Shown piece after piece: positions 11,127-18,825 of a stretch of DNA of 21,209 nucleotides (the first letter of the stretch is position 1; every line of letters starts with the position of its first letter). The stretch is from contig WBZZ01006563.1 of the NCBI GenBank assembly GCA_019918135.1, positions 12,501-33,709 of the forward strand. Reading direction: 5' to 3'. Both the position numbers and the translations under genes were made by a program. Below the pieces are notes generated by a model. It made no database searches. It was not told where the DNA came from and saw nothing but the letters and a program-made list of their open reading frames with translations. Source of the stretch: Paulinella micropora. Taxonomy: Eukaryota > Cercozoa > Imbricatea > Euglyphida > Paulinellidae.

Positions 11127-12008
11127 GTGGTAAAGCAATGGTCTGTCCGGCAGGAAGTAGCTGGCTGGGAGCGGCAGGCTAAGCCCTCTGATGGGCTTAG
11201 GGTGCTGCTTAGCCAGATGTCTTCCCGCTCTGCTTTCCCACGTTGGCGGCCGCTGGAGGGGGGAAGTCACAACCTTATCAGAAGGCGATTGTTGAGCTGC
11301 AACAATCGCCTTCGCCTCTACCGATCCAAATTTGGCTCATGCTCGCCGGACTGCTCAAGCTGTTTCGCCTTGTGTGGCACTGAGGTTAACGAGTCGTTAC
11401 GTCACTTCCTGCTGCATTGCCCAACGTTTGCGAGCTCTCGTGAGGCACTGTTTAAGTTTATCGATGAGGCGCAAGCCCGGCAGCCCCTCATGCTGAATCG
11501 AGGAGGGCTTTATCACAGGGAACTGCGGGAGGCAGAGGAGGAGATGAGGCTCTTCAAAGAGGAATGGCTGAAGGGGGAGGATGAAAAGATGGCGGCGATG
11601 CTCGGCGTTTTGTTTATCCCTGTCCCAGAAGAGGTGGAGGAGGAGTTAGGAAGGTTTGTTGCCACCATCTGGAAGGAGTGGGAGGAGTTGGAGGCGCAGA
11701 CCAGGGAGGCAGAGGGGGCGGAGGAGGAGGTGATCGACCTCACGGTCGTTCAGGAGGTGGGTAGAAGGAGGGGAAGGCCTAGTCAGGTAGAATGTCTGGC
11801 TAGATCTGTTGTAGGTGGAGGTCAGCGCAGCGTCGCGGACTTCTTCTCGGCAGATAACTCCTCTCACTCCTTGCACCCACTTGCACATGCACAGCACGCT
11901 CATTTGCCCATTGCACTGCCAGGCGAGTCTTTGGAGCGGAGCCGCGTCACCGAACGGTCCCGTGCTACCAATGGAGGCACATGTCCGACAGGATCAAAGG
12001 CCAATTGA
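11127..12008 (+). CDS. LINE ORF part 3: C-terminal Cys/His cluster, SIM-type and PIP-type motifs
   Basis: Same frame again, ending at TGA (12006-12008) inside the 3' tail. A Cys/His cluster (CSSCFALCG, then LRHFLLHC) at about residues 72-100 matches the putative zinc-binding region found at the C-terminus of many LINE ORFs. An acidic, helical stretch follows. At about residue 202 is EEEVIDLTVV (11721-11750), which fits the SUMO-interacting motif pattern of a hydrophobic core beside acidic residues. At about residue 233 is QRSVADFF (11823-11846), which fits the PCNA-binding PIP-box pattern Q-x-x-hydrophobic-x-x-aromatic-aromatic. The last 30 or so residues overlap the element's 3' tail. Confidence 0.8.
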   Translation: MVKQWSVRQEVAGWERQAKPSDGLRVLLSQMSSRSAFPRWRPLEGGSHNLIRRRLLSCNNRLRLYRSKFGSCSPDCSSCFALCGTEVNESLRHFLLHCPTFASSREALFKFIDEAQARQPLMLNRGGLYHRELREAEEEMRLFKEEWLKGEDEKMAAMLGVLFIPVPEEVEEELGRFVATIWKEWEELEAQTREAEGAEEEVIDLTVVQEVGRRRGRPSQVECLARSVVGGGQRSVADFFSADNSSHSLHPLAHAQHAHLPIALPGESLERSRVTERSRATNGGTCPTGSKAN

Positions 12009-12018
12009 CTGATAAGTC
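11971..12018 (+). promoter_or_regulatory. LINE 3' tail shared with SINE and modules B and C
   Basis: Tail core GGAGGCACATGTCCG, then GGAT, GGCCAATTGACTGATAAG and (ATT)n. The SINE tail reads GGAGGCGCATGTGCAG, then CATCAGCCATTGACAGAGAAG and (ATT)n at the same spacing. This is the expected position of a reverse-transcriptase recognition site. The role is inferred from known LINE/SINE pairs with shared tails. Confidence 0.65.

Positions 12019-12088
<70 letters not shown>
12019..12088. repeat. (ATT)n tail of the LINE
   Basis: Tract of about 23 ATT units directly following the LINE 3' end, then the next SINE. Confidence 0.95.
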
Positions 12089-12356
12089 GGACACCGTGAT
12101 AGCCCAGTGGTCAAGTTCTACCATCTGGGCCCTGTCGCCAGTTCGATTCCCGTCGGTGCCACCAGTATTTTCATTGAACATACCGGTCTATTTCTGGACC
12201 AGTATTTTCATTGAACATACCGGCCCGTCTGGAAGTGTTGGAACTGCCCTTGCGGGGGTGTCATTAGAGCTTATCGTCAATTCTTCGTACTCCCCTCACG
12301 GGTGAGACGATGGAGGCGCATGTGCAGAAATGCATCAGCCATTGACAGAGAAGCAC
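12089..12356 (+). mobile_element. tRNA-derived SINE, copy 15
   Basis: Full-length, inserted in or directly after the LINE's ATT tail. Tail core at 12309-12356. Confidence 0.88.
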
Positions 12357-12408
<52 letters not shown>

Positions 12409-12673
12409 GACACCGTGATAGCCCAGTGGTCAAGTTCTACCATCTGGGCCCTGTCGCCAGTTCGATTCCCGTCGGTGCCACCAGTATTTTCATTGAACAT
12501 ACCGGTCCGTCTGGACCAGTATTTTCATTGAACATACCGGTCCGTCTGGAAGTGTTGGAACTGCCCTTGCGGGGGTGTCATTAGAGCCTATCGTCAATTC
12601 TTCGTACTCCCCTCACGGGTGAGACGATGGAGGCGCATGTGCAGAAATGCATCAGCCATTGACAGAGAAACAC
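12409..12673 (+). mobile_element. tRNA-derived SINE, copy 16
   Basis: Starts at GACACCG and is otherwise full-length. Both body units end GGTCCGTCTGG. The tail reads GAGAAACAC. Confidence 0.88.
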
Positions 12674-12710
<37 letters not shown>

Positions 12711-12711
12711 T

Positions 12712-12949
12712 GGCACCGCGATAGCCCAGTGGTTAAGGTCTACCATTTGGGACCTGTCGCCAGTTCGATTCCCGTCGGTGCCAGTATTTTCAAAGGATAT
12801 TTTCTTTGAAAGTATTGGTCTGTCTGGAAGGCTTGGAGCTGCCTTGCGGGGGTGTCAGTAGAGCCTATCGTCAAATCTCGTACTCCCCTCACGGGTGAGA
12901 CGATGGATGCACATGTGCAGAAATGGATTCGCCATTGACTGAGAAGCAC
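12712..12949 (+). mobile_element. tRNA-derived SINE, diverged copy with best-preserved tRNA head
   Basis: This is the most diverged copy and the most informative. The head (12712-12783) begins GGCACCG and ends CGGTGCCA, so the seven-base acceptor stem pairs perfectly, whereas other copies have an A-C mismatch. A box TAGCCCAGTGGTTAAGG is at 12722-12738 and B box GTTCGATTCC at 12763-12772. The anticodon and T stems do not pair well, so it is not a functional tRNA gene. The body has no 33-bp duplication and reads AAAGGATATTTTCTTTGAAA instead. The tail (GGATGCACATGTGCAG and CCATTGACTGAGAAGCAC) is closer to the LINE tail than the other SINEs are. It may represent an older subfamily. Confidence 0.85.
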
Positions 12950-12957
12950 TATTATTA

Positions 12958-13043
<86 letters not shown>
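12950..13043. repeat. (ATT)n microsatellite
   Basis: Tract of about 30 units with one ATC near its start. Confidence 0.95.
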
Positions 13044-13308
13044 GACACCGTGATAGCCCAGTGGTCAAGTTCTACCATCTGGGCCCTGTCGCCAGTTCGA
13101 TTCCCGTCGGTGCCACCAGTATTTTCATTGAACATACCGATCCGTCTGGACCAGTATTTTCATTGAACATACCGGTCCGTCTGGAAGTGTTGGAACTGCC
13201 CTTGCGGGGGTGTCATTAGAGCTTATCGTCAATTCTTCGTACTCCCCTCACGGGTGAGACGATGGAGGCGCATGTGCAGAAATGCATCAGCCATTGACAG
13301 AGAAGCAC
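13044..13308 (+). mobile_element. tRNA-derived SINE, copy 18 (rightmost)
   Basis: Starts at GACACCG and is full-length, with the duplicated body unit (first unit ending GATCCGTCTGG). Its ATT tail (13309-13346) passes into a short TAC repeat and then the right GATA block. Confidence 0.88.
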
Positions 13309-13347
<39 letters not shown>

Positions 13348-13362
13348 TGCTACTACTACTAC

Positions 13363-13640
13363 TAGATAGCTAGCTAGCTAAATAGATAGATAAATAAATA
13401 GAGAGAAAAAGATAAATCTGAACGCCGCCGTTGCTGCCTGCCTCCGCGCTCACCGCACCACCACTACTCTACATTTTGCATAGATAGATAGCTAGCTAGC
13501 TAGATAGACAGATAGGTAGTATTACATATACCTGAACGCCGCCGTTGCTGCCTGCCTCCGCGCTCACCGCACCACCACTGCCCTACATTTTATATAGATA
13601 GATAGCTAGCTAGCTAGATATATATATATTATATATAGAG
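13363..13640. repeat. GATA microsatellite with GC-rich core repeats (right block)
   Basis: Two GC-rich cores (from about 13418 and 13531, CTGAACGCCGCCGTTGCTGC) among GATA, TAGC and TA tracts. They are clearly related to the left block at 893-1545. A GA-rich stretch follows at 13637-13660. Confidence 0.8.
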
Positions 13641-13727
13641 AGAGAGAGGGGAGAAAGAGACCTTCCGCTCTTACGCTTGGGAAGGTTGGCAAGAGACTCG
13701 GTGCGCTTGACAAAATAAAGTGCAAGT

Positions 13728-14183
13728 GGTTCTGCAAGAAAAATAATATCCATTTGAAAATTAATGGTTCCTTCATAAAAACAAAAGATTATATGTTATT
13801 TTAATAATATTTTAAAAAAATTTCAAAAAAATTGAATTTCTGACCGTTACAACTTTTTTTAACTGTTATGTAAGGATTTTGTAGGATTATTGTAATCTAT
13901 TTGTTCTTTCTTGGTTTTCATTGAAAACAACTACACTTTATATTCACATCAGAATAATATATTTTATCATAATTTTTCAAAAATACTTAAAAAAATTCAA
14001 ATTTGTAACCGTTACATAACCGTTTCGAACGTTACATCATACATTGTTGATTTTTTGTTGTGTAAATTTCAGCAGTGTAACAAGTCACGTTACGTAAGTA
14101 GTTTTGATACAGAAACATTTAATGGCGTTTTGTAATATTATTAAATTTAATTCAAATTCAATTTCAAGCTCAAATTCATTTGC
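13728..14183 (+). repeat. Left terminal inverted repeat (about 456 bp) of a large element
   Basis: Starts GGTTCTGCAAGAAAAAT and reads as the reverse complement of 20185-20632 over almost its whole length, with scattered substitutions and small indels. Shared phrases include GTAAGGATTTTGTAGGATTA, ACATCATACATTGTTGATTT and TTACGTAAGTAGTTTTGATA. It is AT-rich. Confidence 0.85.
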
Positions 14184-14355
14184 ATTCTATATCTTCTGCT
14201 TATTACTCCGCTCTACGAGTGGCAAGTATTTTCGTAAATTTCAATAATGTAACAAGTCAAGTTACGTAAGTAGTTTTGATACACAGAAACATTTAATAAT
14301 GTTTTTTTTATTAATATTAATAGCGTTATTAATTAAATTCAAATTCAACTTCCTT
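14062..14355 (+). repeat. Direct partial duplication of the inner TIR
   Basis: The stretch 14062-14175 (GTAAATTTCAGCAGTGTAAC..., TTACGTAAGTAGTTTTGATA, CAGAAACATTTAAT) recurs in diverged form at about 14233-14355. The second copy exists only on the left side of the element. Confidence 0.7.
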
Positions 14356-14693
14356 ACTAACTTGAAATTAATATAATACATGTCTGAACTTTGAATATTA
14401 GCTGTTAATAAACTTACAAGTTTGACAGTCAATTTATTAAAGGTAAGTACTGGTCTTGCCTCAAAAGCTTGTTAGTTCATGCAGCAAGGAACAAGCAAAA
14501 AAGATAAACAAAATAAACAATATTGTTAGTTGAAACTTATCCTTCAATTCGGATCCGAAATTGAACCATGGCCGATCATTTTGATGTTCAGTTCTAACAC
14601 AATTCAAAAGCAGTAAAAATAAGTTTTAATGGTACTAACACTGTAGCAAATATTAAATATTCAGGTTGAAAATTGCTACAACTTCATGGCAGT
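14356..14693. other. AT-rich spacer, no gene seen
   Basis: Between the TIR-related repeat and the 3' end of the minus-strand coiled-coil gene. It probably includes that gene's 3' untranslated region. No reading frame or repeat is recognised. Confidence 0.4.
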
Positions 14694-16309
14694 TCAGTTA
14701 TGCTTACATTTTTTGTGTTTTTTTCCTTTGACGGGGCTTTCTTTTTTGCACCCGTCTTCTTCACTAGAGCTGTCATCACTGCTACCGTGTTTTGCTTTCT
14801 TTCCGTGGCTTTTACGTTTTTTAGTTTTGCGTGGTGGGCTAGACTCAGAAGAAGGTGAAGGTGAAGGAGATGACGGTTCATGATGCTTGCTCTTCTTGTG
14901 GGCCTCGTAGCTGTAAGCTGAAAAAAAAATTAGACAATTATGGAAGTAATGATGGTGTTTACCTGGGCGGATTTTCAGCGCATCTCGCTGCGCCCTTACC
15001 GAGTCCAGCTTTTGTTTCATGGCCTTGTACTTTTTACGCAAATCGCTTGAACTTTCCTTTGTCAATTCCGTCGCGTTGGTCAACTCCTTCACAGTGGACT
15101 CGCTCTCGGAGAGCTGAGCCTGCACAGACTCCACTTCCGCCATCAAAGTCGCTTTTTCACGCTTAGCCTCCGCCATCTCACGCTTCAGATCGGTGATATC
15201 CTACACAAACAAACATATTACTGAGCAGCTGTCCCGACAACAACAAACCTGCTTTAAGGTTTTATAACCAGCCTTGTTACGATTGTTTGACTACAAAAAC
15301 AAAAACAACCAAGCACATCGATACAAAACAACAAGCATGAGAACCCGCTGCATATTAAGAAATTTAGATTCCTCGTCAGCGAGCGACTGAGCTCACTCCT
15401 TTTTCTCTTTGATTCTTTCGAGCTCCTTTTGCTCCAATTCCTTGCGGAGTTCCAGGATAGTTTGGTTCAACTTTTTCTGATCGGTGCGGAGCTGGGCGTT
15501 TTCTTTTTCCGCTTTGAGCCTAGACTCCTTTTCCTCACCGAGCAGCTTCATGCTGTCGTCAACGTTTTTTATGGCATCCTTCACATTTTCGGCACGTTGG
15601 TCGAGCGCATCCTGCAATTCCTTAACTTTTGCATCTGAGGACACAAAATGCCCTTTCAGCTCAGTGATTTTTGGGTAAAGCTACTTGGTGTTTGTATCGA
15701 CGCTGATTCGCACAGCCACTGACTCTTCGTCAGAAAGCTCACCTGCCGACTTAGCTCCCAACTGCTGCTCTGACTTTTGAAAGAGCTTCGCCAGGCTTTT
15801 CACGAGCGCATCCGCAACCAATTTGCTCTCCTTAGTGAAAGGGATAACAAGGGCTTTATCAGCATTAAGGACATTTTGAAACTCGATGAGGACAGGACCA
15901 TGGATCCAATCTTGAGTGGCCCGAAGAACCCCTTTTTCCATTTCGCTGTCTTGGTAGCAAAACACAATATGTGGATAGTTACGTTTGCCAACAACAGTCT
16001 TTATGACTGCCAACAACTTCCCCAGCCCCACAGCCGTATCCTTGTTTTTGAGCTGCTCCTCCACTGAGCACAGTTTAGCGACAGATCGGACGAAATAAAA
16101 CCACCCTCCCACCGGAATGTAGACTTCATTTAACCAAAAACCTTGCAGTATCACCACCCTATCTCCCCCTGCACTGCCCTCTTTCATTTCTGACCCTTCC
16201 TCTGCCCATTTCCACTTTCGCATGCCTGTTCCATTGGCCCGACCAGGACGGAAAGACTTCGCGTCGTCGGGATGCACGAAGGACAGCTACAACAAAAGAC
16301 CATGACAGA

Positions 16310-16394
<85 letters not shown>

Positions 16395-16865
16395 AAGAGA
16401 GAAAGAGAGAGAGAGAGAAAGAGAGAGAGAGATGTCAAATAACAAAGATGACGAGCCAAGACCTTTATGGTGGTTGCACCGTTATGCACAGGCCCCATAT
16501 CCAATGCAAACAGGTCGGGCGCGAGGCCGAGCAACGCAGAGAGCTGTTGCTGTCTATCACCATTACTGTCTAGCTTCAACACGACTGTGCCACGGGGACA
16601 GAAATGATTTTTTATGACCAATGAATCCTCTGCCCCCTCTGCACTGCTGTTGGTGGAGAAAATGCCTCGTTGATTTTGTGAGGCCGCGCGTCCACACCGC
16701 TTAATGCCTCGTCAGTGGTTGCTGTTATGAAAACAAAAAAAAACAACAAAAAGAAAGCAAGCAAAACTTTCAGAAAAGCCCAGCGGTTCAAGAATTACGC
16801 TCTGGACCTTCGGAAGAGCTGGCTGGCGCCTGGTTCCCAGTCCCACTTGACTGACTTGCTGACAT
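14694..16865 (-). CDS. Seven-exon coiled-coil gene with basic Ser/Lys-rich C-terminus; probably damaged
   Basis: Exons on the minus strand: 16865-16799, 16721-16463, 16286-15743, 15634-15345, 15290-15249, 15200-14963 and 14917-14694 (TGA stop). All six introns are GT-AG (77, 176, 108, 54, 48 and 45 bp), and phases agree at every junction if one base is added to a run of five G (plus-strand C at 16633-16637). The product would be about 550 residues: a low-complexity N-terminus (MSASQSSGTGNQAPASSS), a globular part with GFWLNEVYIPVGGWFYF and NYPHIVFCYQDSE, two long coiled coils (LGEEKESRLKAEKENAQL; MAEAKREKATLMAEVES), and a tail rich in Ser, Lys and His (KTKKRKSHGKKAKHG) that looks nuclear. A TGA (15393-15395) lies in frame inside the coiled coil. 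With the G-run shift, this suggests a pseudogene or sequence errors. No family is recognised. Confidence 0.55.
14918..14962 (-). other. Intron (45 bp) of the coiled-coil gene
   Basis: Donor CCCAG|GTAAAC and acceptor preceded by nine T then CAG. The length is a multiple of three and contains no stop, so retention would insert 15 residues without breaking the frame. Confidence 0.7.
15635..15742 (-). other. Intron (108 bp) of the coiled-coil gene
   Basis: Donor GGCAG|GTGAGC, acceptor TTTTGTGTCCTCAG|AT, phase 1 on both sides. It contains the in-frame TAG at 15681-15683 that otherwise separates two open stretches, so that TAG need not be translated. Confidence 0.65.
16287..16462 (-). other. Intron (176 bp) with expanded (CT)n tract
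   Basis: In the sense direction a pyrimidine-only CT/CTTT repeat (16311-16432) lies shortly upstream of the acceptor TTTTGTTGTAG. The donor AAG|GTCTTG is weak. Confidence 0.55.
16311..16432. repeat. (GA)n microsatellite with GAAA variants
   Basis: Nearly pure GA dinucleotide repeat on the plus strand, inside the intron described at 16287-16462. Confidence 0.9.
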
Positions 16866-17248
16866 ACTTCTCAAGACTCTCGAGTTCTGTTTGACAACCA
16901 CAACAAAAAGCAAAAAGCAGAGTTGTTTGGGGCTGGTTGTTTTTGGCGCCTAACCGCTCTTTTTTTTGGTTTGCCGAACAGTAAACTGCGAAGTTTTTCA
17001 GTGGTCCGGCCGATGGACCAAAAAACGGGCCCGCGAGGACAACGGTCACTTCCTTTTTTTGGGGGGGGGGCTGTTGGGTGGTGCAAAACACGATTTGTTG
17101 TCGTTGCTGTGCGCCTTTGTCATGTCTTGTATCTTTTTGCTACTGTTCCTTCAGTCTTTTTTTGTGCAAAGATTTGTGTTTGCTGAATGTCTTCTCTTTA
17201 TTGGCCTTTTTTTGGTTTTATTTTCTGTTGCTGTTTTTGCAGACCGAC
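16866..17248. promoter_or_regulatory. Intergenic region between divergent genes
   Basis: The coiled-coil gene starts at 16865 on the minus strand and a small plus-strand gene starts at about 17249, so this span probably holds both promoters, or a 5' untranslated exon of the plus gene ending at the TTTTTGCAG acceptor (17234-17242). It is T-rich on the plus strand and holds a run of nine G (17062-17070). No TATA element can be assigned with confidence. Confidence 0.35.
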
Positions 17249-17537
17249 ATGGTCAAAAAACGCCGCCATACTTGCCGAGAAATTGAGGCAGAGGAACGGA
17301 GATATGAAGCCAAGGTTGTTTTGTTTTGTTTCATATAATCAAAAACGTGTTGCATGTTTGTTTCTGTTTTCATTGATTGTCTTGTTTTTGCTTCTGCAGG
17401 CAAGGCAACTTCTTGGTTTGGGCGTGCAAAATCCGGAAATTGTTTTTGCGCCGTCCTCCAGTTCTGCGTCGTCTTCCGCTTCGTCCGCTCCCCCTCCTCC
17501 ATCAGAGCCATTGCGGATCCCGTCAGGCGTTGTTTAG
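17249..17537 (+). CDS. Small two-exon gene, unknown basic protein
   Basis: Exon 1 (17249-17314) encodes 22 residues beginning MVKKRRHTCREIEAEERRYE. An 85-bp intron (donor AAG|GTTGTT, acceptor CTTCTGCAG) joins it in phase to exon 2 (17400-17537), which encodes ARQLLGLGVQNPEIVFAP, then a Ser/Ala/Pro-rich linker, and ends with TAG. The total is 67 residues. An acceptor-like TTTTTGCAG stands just before the ATG, so an upstream exon is possible. An alternative donor at 17529 (GTTGTT) and acceptor at 17599 would replace the last residues with KKDTRPPPNP. The other two frames of exon 2 are also open, but lack the ordinary composition seen here. No family is recognised. Confidence 0.5.
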
Positions 17538-17750
17538 TGCTTGCCCACCAGAGAGATGATGTCCAAAATGGGTTGCAAGTTGAGTTCATGCATGCACAGA
17601 AAAAGGACACCAGGCCCCCACCGAATCCGTGAACGAAGCTCGCCTCATTTGAGTCTGTTTTAGAGTCCCTTGGGATGACGTAGCAAAATTTCAGAGGAAT
17701 CTCCTTTCATAGAGCTTGCTAAACGGAGTTTGGCAGTTGTTGTTATAATT
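17538..17750. other. Spacer, possible 3' UTR of the small gene
   Basis: No feature is recognised beyond the alternative splice acceptor noted for the preceding gene. It ends at the ATG of the next gene. Confidence 0.35.
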
Positions 17751-18571
17751 ATGGAGGACATAGCTCACCTTCCTTCTGTTACGCCTGCGTCTGTGCCCCC
17801 CATGTTCGAGCTTTGCTGGGGAAGTACAGCAATTTCATGCGCTCTCGGACGTGTCGTGTAAATGCTGGGTCTGCCCAGTCTGGCGCGTTGCGTGCCTTTG
17901 CAGGAATGAGTTTCGCAGCCACCCGCCTCGGTTTTGATCCAGTTTGTAATAAGTTTGGCATGGACAGTTACGGGGTTGAGTTTTATTTAAGTAAGTTTCA
18001 TCTCTCTCATGATCGGCACATAAGGAGTGGTCGCGAATTTGTCGAGTACGTCACCCAGAGCAAGGCGTACGACGACTACGCCAGCTTTCCCATATACTGG
18101 AAACAAGTTCTGCCGGTGCTCTCTCTCTCTCTTTTTTCTTTCTTTCTTTCTTTTTTTCTTTCTTTTTCTTTCTATCTCTCTTCTCTCTCCCTCCCTCTCT
18201 CTCTCTCTCTCTCTTTTTTTTTTCTTTTTTTTTCTCATACATACATACTTACTCTCACATACTTTACTTAGGCTATCTCTGCAGCTGTCAAGAAGGGAGA
18301 TCCCTACATCCACGAGGCAAAGCAAAAGTTGAGGCGCAATCAGGCTCAGCTTGAAGTGGCTTACGAGGCGGGGGAGATGGGGCTTTGGAAATGTGAAGGA
18401 TGTTCGCCGCCGACCTACCATATCAGCAGGGGCCATGTCTGCAAGGGGGAGTCGTTGGTAACCGCAAGGAAGGCCAGGCCCAATGCTCAACCGCACCAGT
18501 TCCAAATCAGCGCAAAGTTTGCCGATCAGCCGAAAACGCCTTCAGCGGAATTTGTCTTTGTTGAAAGATGA
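17751..18571 (+). CDS. Three-exon gene with a C-x2-C / H / H-x-C cluster
   Basis: Exons 17751-17823, 17904-18115 and 18272-18571 join in phase (introns 80 and 156 bp, GT-AG) to give a protein of about 194 residues ending at TGA. It starts MEDIAHLPSVTPASVPPMFE, followed by an aromatic-rich region (FGMDSYGVEFYLSKFHLS; SFPIYWKQVLP), a helical part (HEAKQKLRRNQAQLEVAYEA) and then WKCEGC...YHISRGHVCKG. That cluster has two Cys, two His and a third Cys and could bind zinc. The donor GTAACC at 18458 with the acceptor at 18605 gives an alternative in-phase last exon (18606-18803) holding a second Cys cluster (DCGNCARGDQCPHVE). It sits inside the inverted-repeat element and may be one of its own genes. 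No named family is recognised. Confidence 0.55.
18116..18271 (+). other. Intron (156 bp) with long pyrimidine tract
   Basis: Donor CCG|GTGCTC, acceptor ACTTTACTTAG|GCT, phase 0. Most of the intron (18118-18235) is CT, CTTT and T runs. Confidence 0.65.
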
Positions 18572-18605
18572 TCACAAAAGTCGGGCAGGTTTTTATGTTT
18601 TTCAG

Positions 18606-18803
18606 TTATGGTGGCGTTCCCGTATGAGGAATAGCATCCTGGCGGTTCAACGTCGTGTCCCTGCCGATAGTGATTGTGGTAATTGTGCCCGAGGAGATCA
18701 ATGTCCGCACGTTGAACGGTACCCCCCCCCCCCACCCCCCGGGAGGGCCAAGGGTTGGCCCTCCCTTTTGAAGCTACAATTTCATGTCAGTCTTGTATTT
18801 TAA
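18606..18803 (+). CDS. Alternative terminal exon with Cys cluster
   Basis: Preceded by a strong acceptor (TTTTTATGTTTTTCAG) and open for 65 codons to a TAA. It includes WWRSRMRNSILAVQRR and a C-x2-C-x5-C-x-H cluster, then a proline run from the poly-C tract at 18722-18733. It joins in phase to the donor at 18458 of the preceding gene. The last part overlaps two hairpins, so the real 3' end is unsure. Confidence 0.35.
   Translation, partial: LWWRSRMRNSILAVQRRVPADSDCGNCARGDQCPHVERYPPPPPPGRAKGWPSLLKLQFHVSLVF
18741..18765. other. Perfect GC-rich hairpin
   Basis: GGGAGGGCCAA and TTGGCCCTCCC pair over 11 bp around a GGG loop, followed by TTTT. It resembles an intrinsic terminator in shape, though that mechanism is bacterial. 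Confidence 0.75.
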
Positions 18804-18825
18804 AGACTAACGTGAAGTTGTAGCT
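18772..18825. other. 54-nt hairpin, 23-bp stem
   Basis: Left arm 18772-18794 starts AGCTACAATTTCATG; right arm 18803-18825 ends GAAGTTGTAGCT; the loop is 8 nt. Of 23 positions, 20 are Watson-Crick pairs, two are G-U pairs and one is a C/A mismatch. It could be a small hairpin RNA or a short palindromic element. Confidence 0.65.

Larger units (their letters stand above)
8936..12018 (+). mobile_element. 5'-truncated non-LTR (LINE) retrotransposon
   Basis: The copy starts abruptly after an ATT tract with no endonuclease domain upstream, so it is 5'-truncated, as is usual for LINEs. It encodes a linker region, a reverse transcriptase, and a C-terminal Cys/His cluster, all in one frame with two TAG interruptions. 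Its 3' end reads GGAGGCACATGTCCG (11973-11987), then GACTGATAAGTCT, then (ATT)n. There is no poly(A); the ATT repeat takes its place. No LTRs are seen. It is most likely the family that mobilises the surrounding SINEs, although this copy is probably not active itself. Confidence 0.9.

Noticed and set aside
8936..12018. LTR retrotransposon or retrovirus-like element
   Set aside because: No LTRs, protease, RNase H or integrase motifs. The RT motif spacing, thumb and C-terminal Cys/His cluster fit a non-LTR element, and the copy ends in a simple repeat tail.
12712..12783. A functional tRNA gene
   Set aside because: Acceptor stem and A and B boxes are present, but anticodon and T stems do not pair and the sequence continues as a SINE body repeated many times.
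15681..15683. In-frame TAG in the coiled-coil gene as evidence for a changed genetic code
   Set aside because: It lies within a well-formed 108-bp GT-AG intron (15742-15635) whose removal keeps the frame. The small gene at 17249-17537 also appears to end with TAG.
16923..17286. Plus-strand hydrophobic frames between the divergent genes
   Set aside because: They arise from T-rich DNA, give Phe/Leu/Cys-rich low-complexity products in overlapping frames, and have no supporting motif.
18741..18770. Bacterial-type intrinsic terminator (GC hairpin followed by TTTT)
   Set aside because: The genes here have spliceosomal introns, so Rho-independent termination does not apply. It is kept only as a hairpin.
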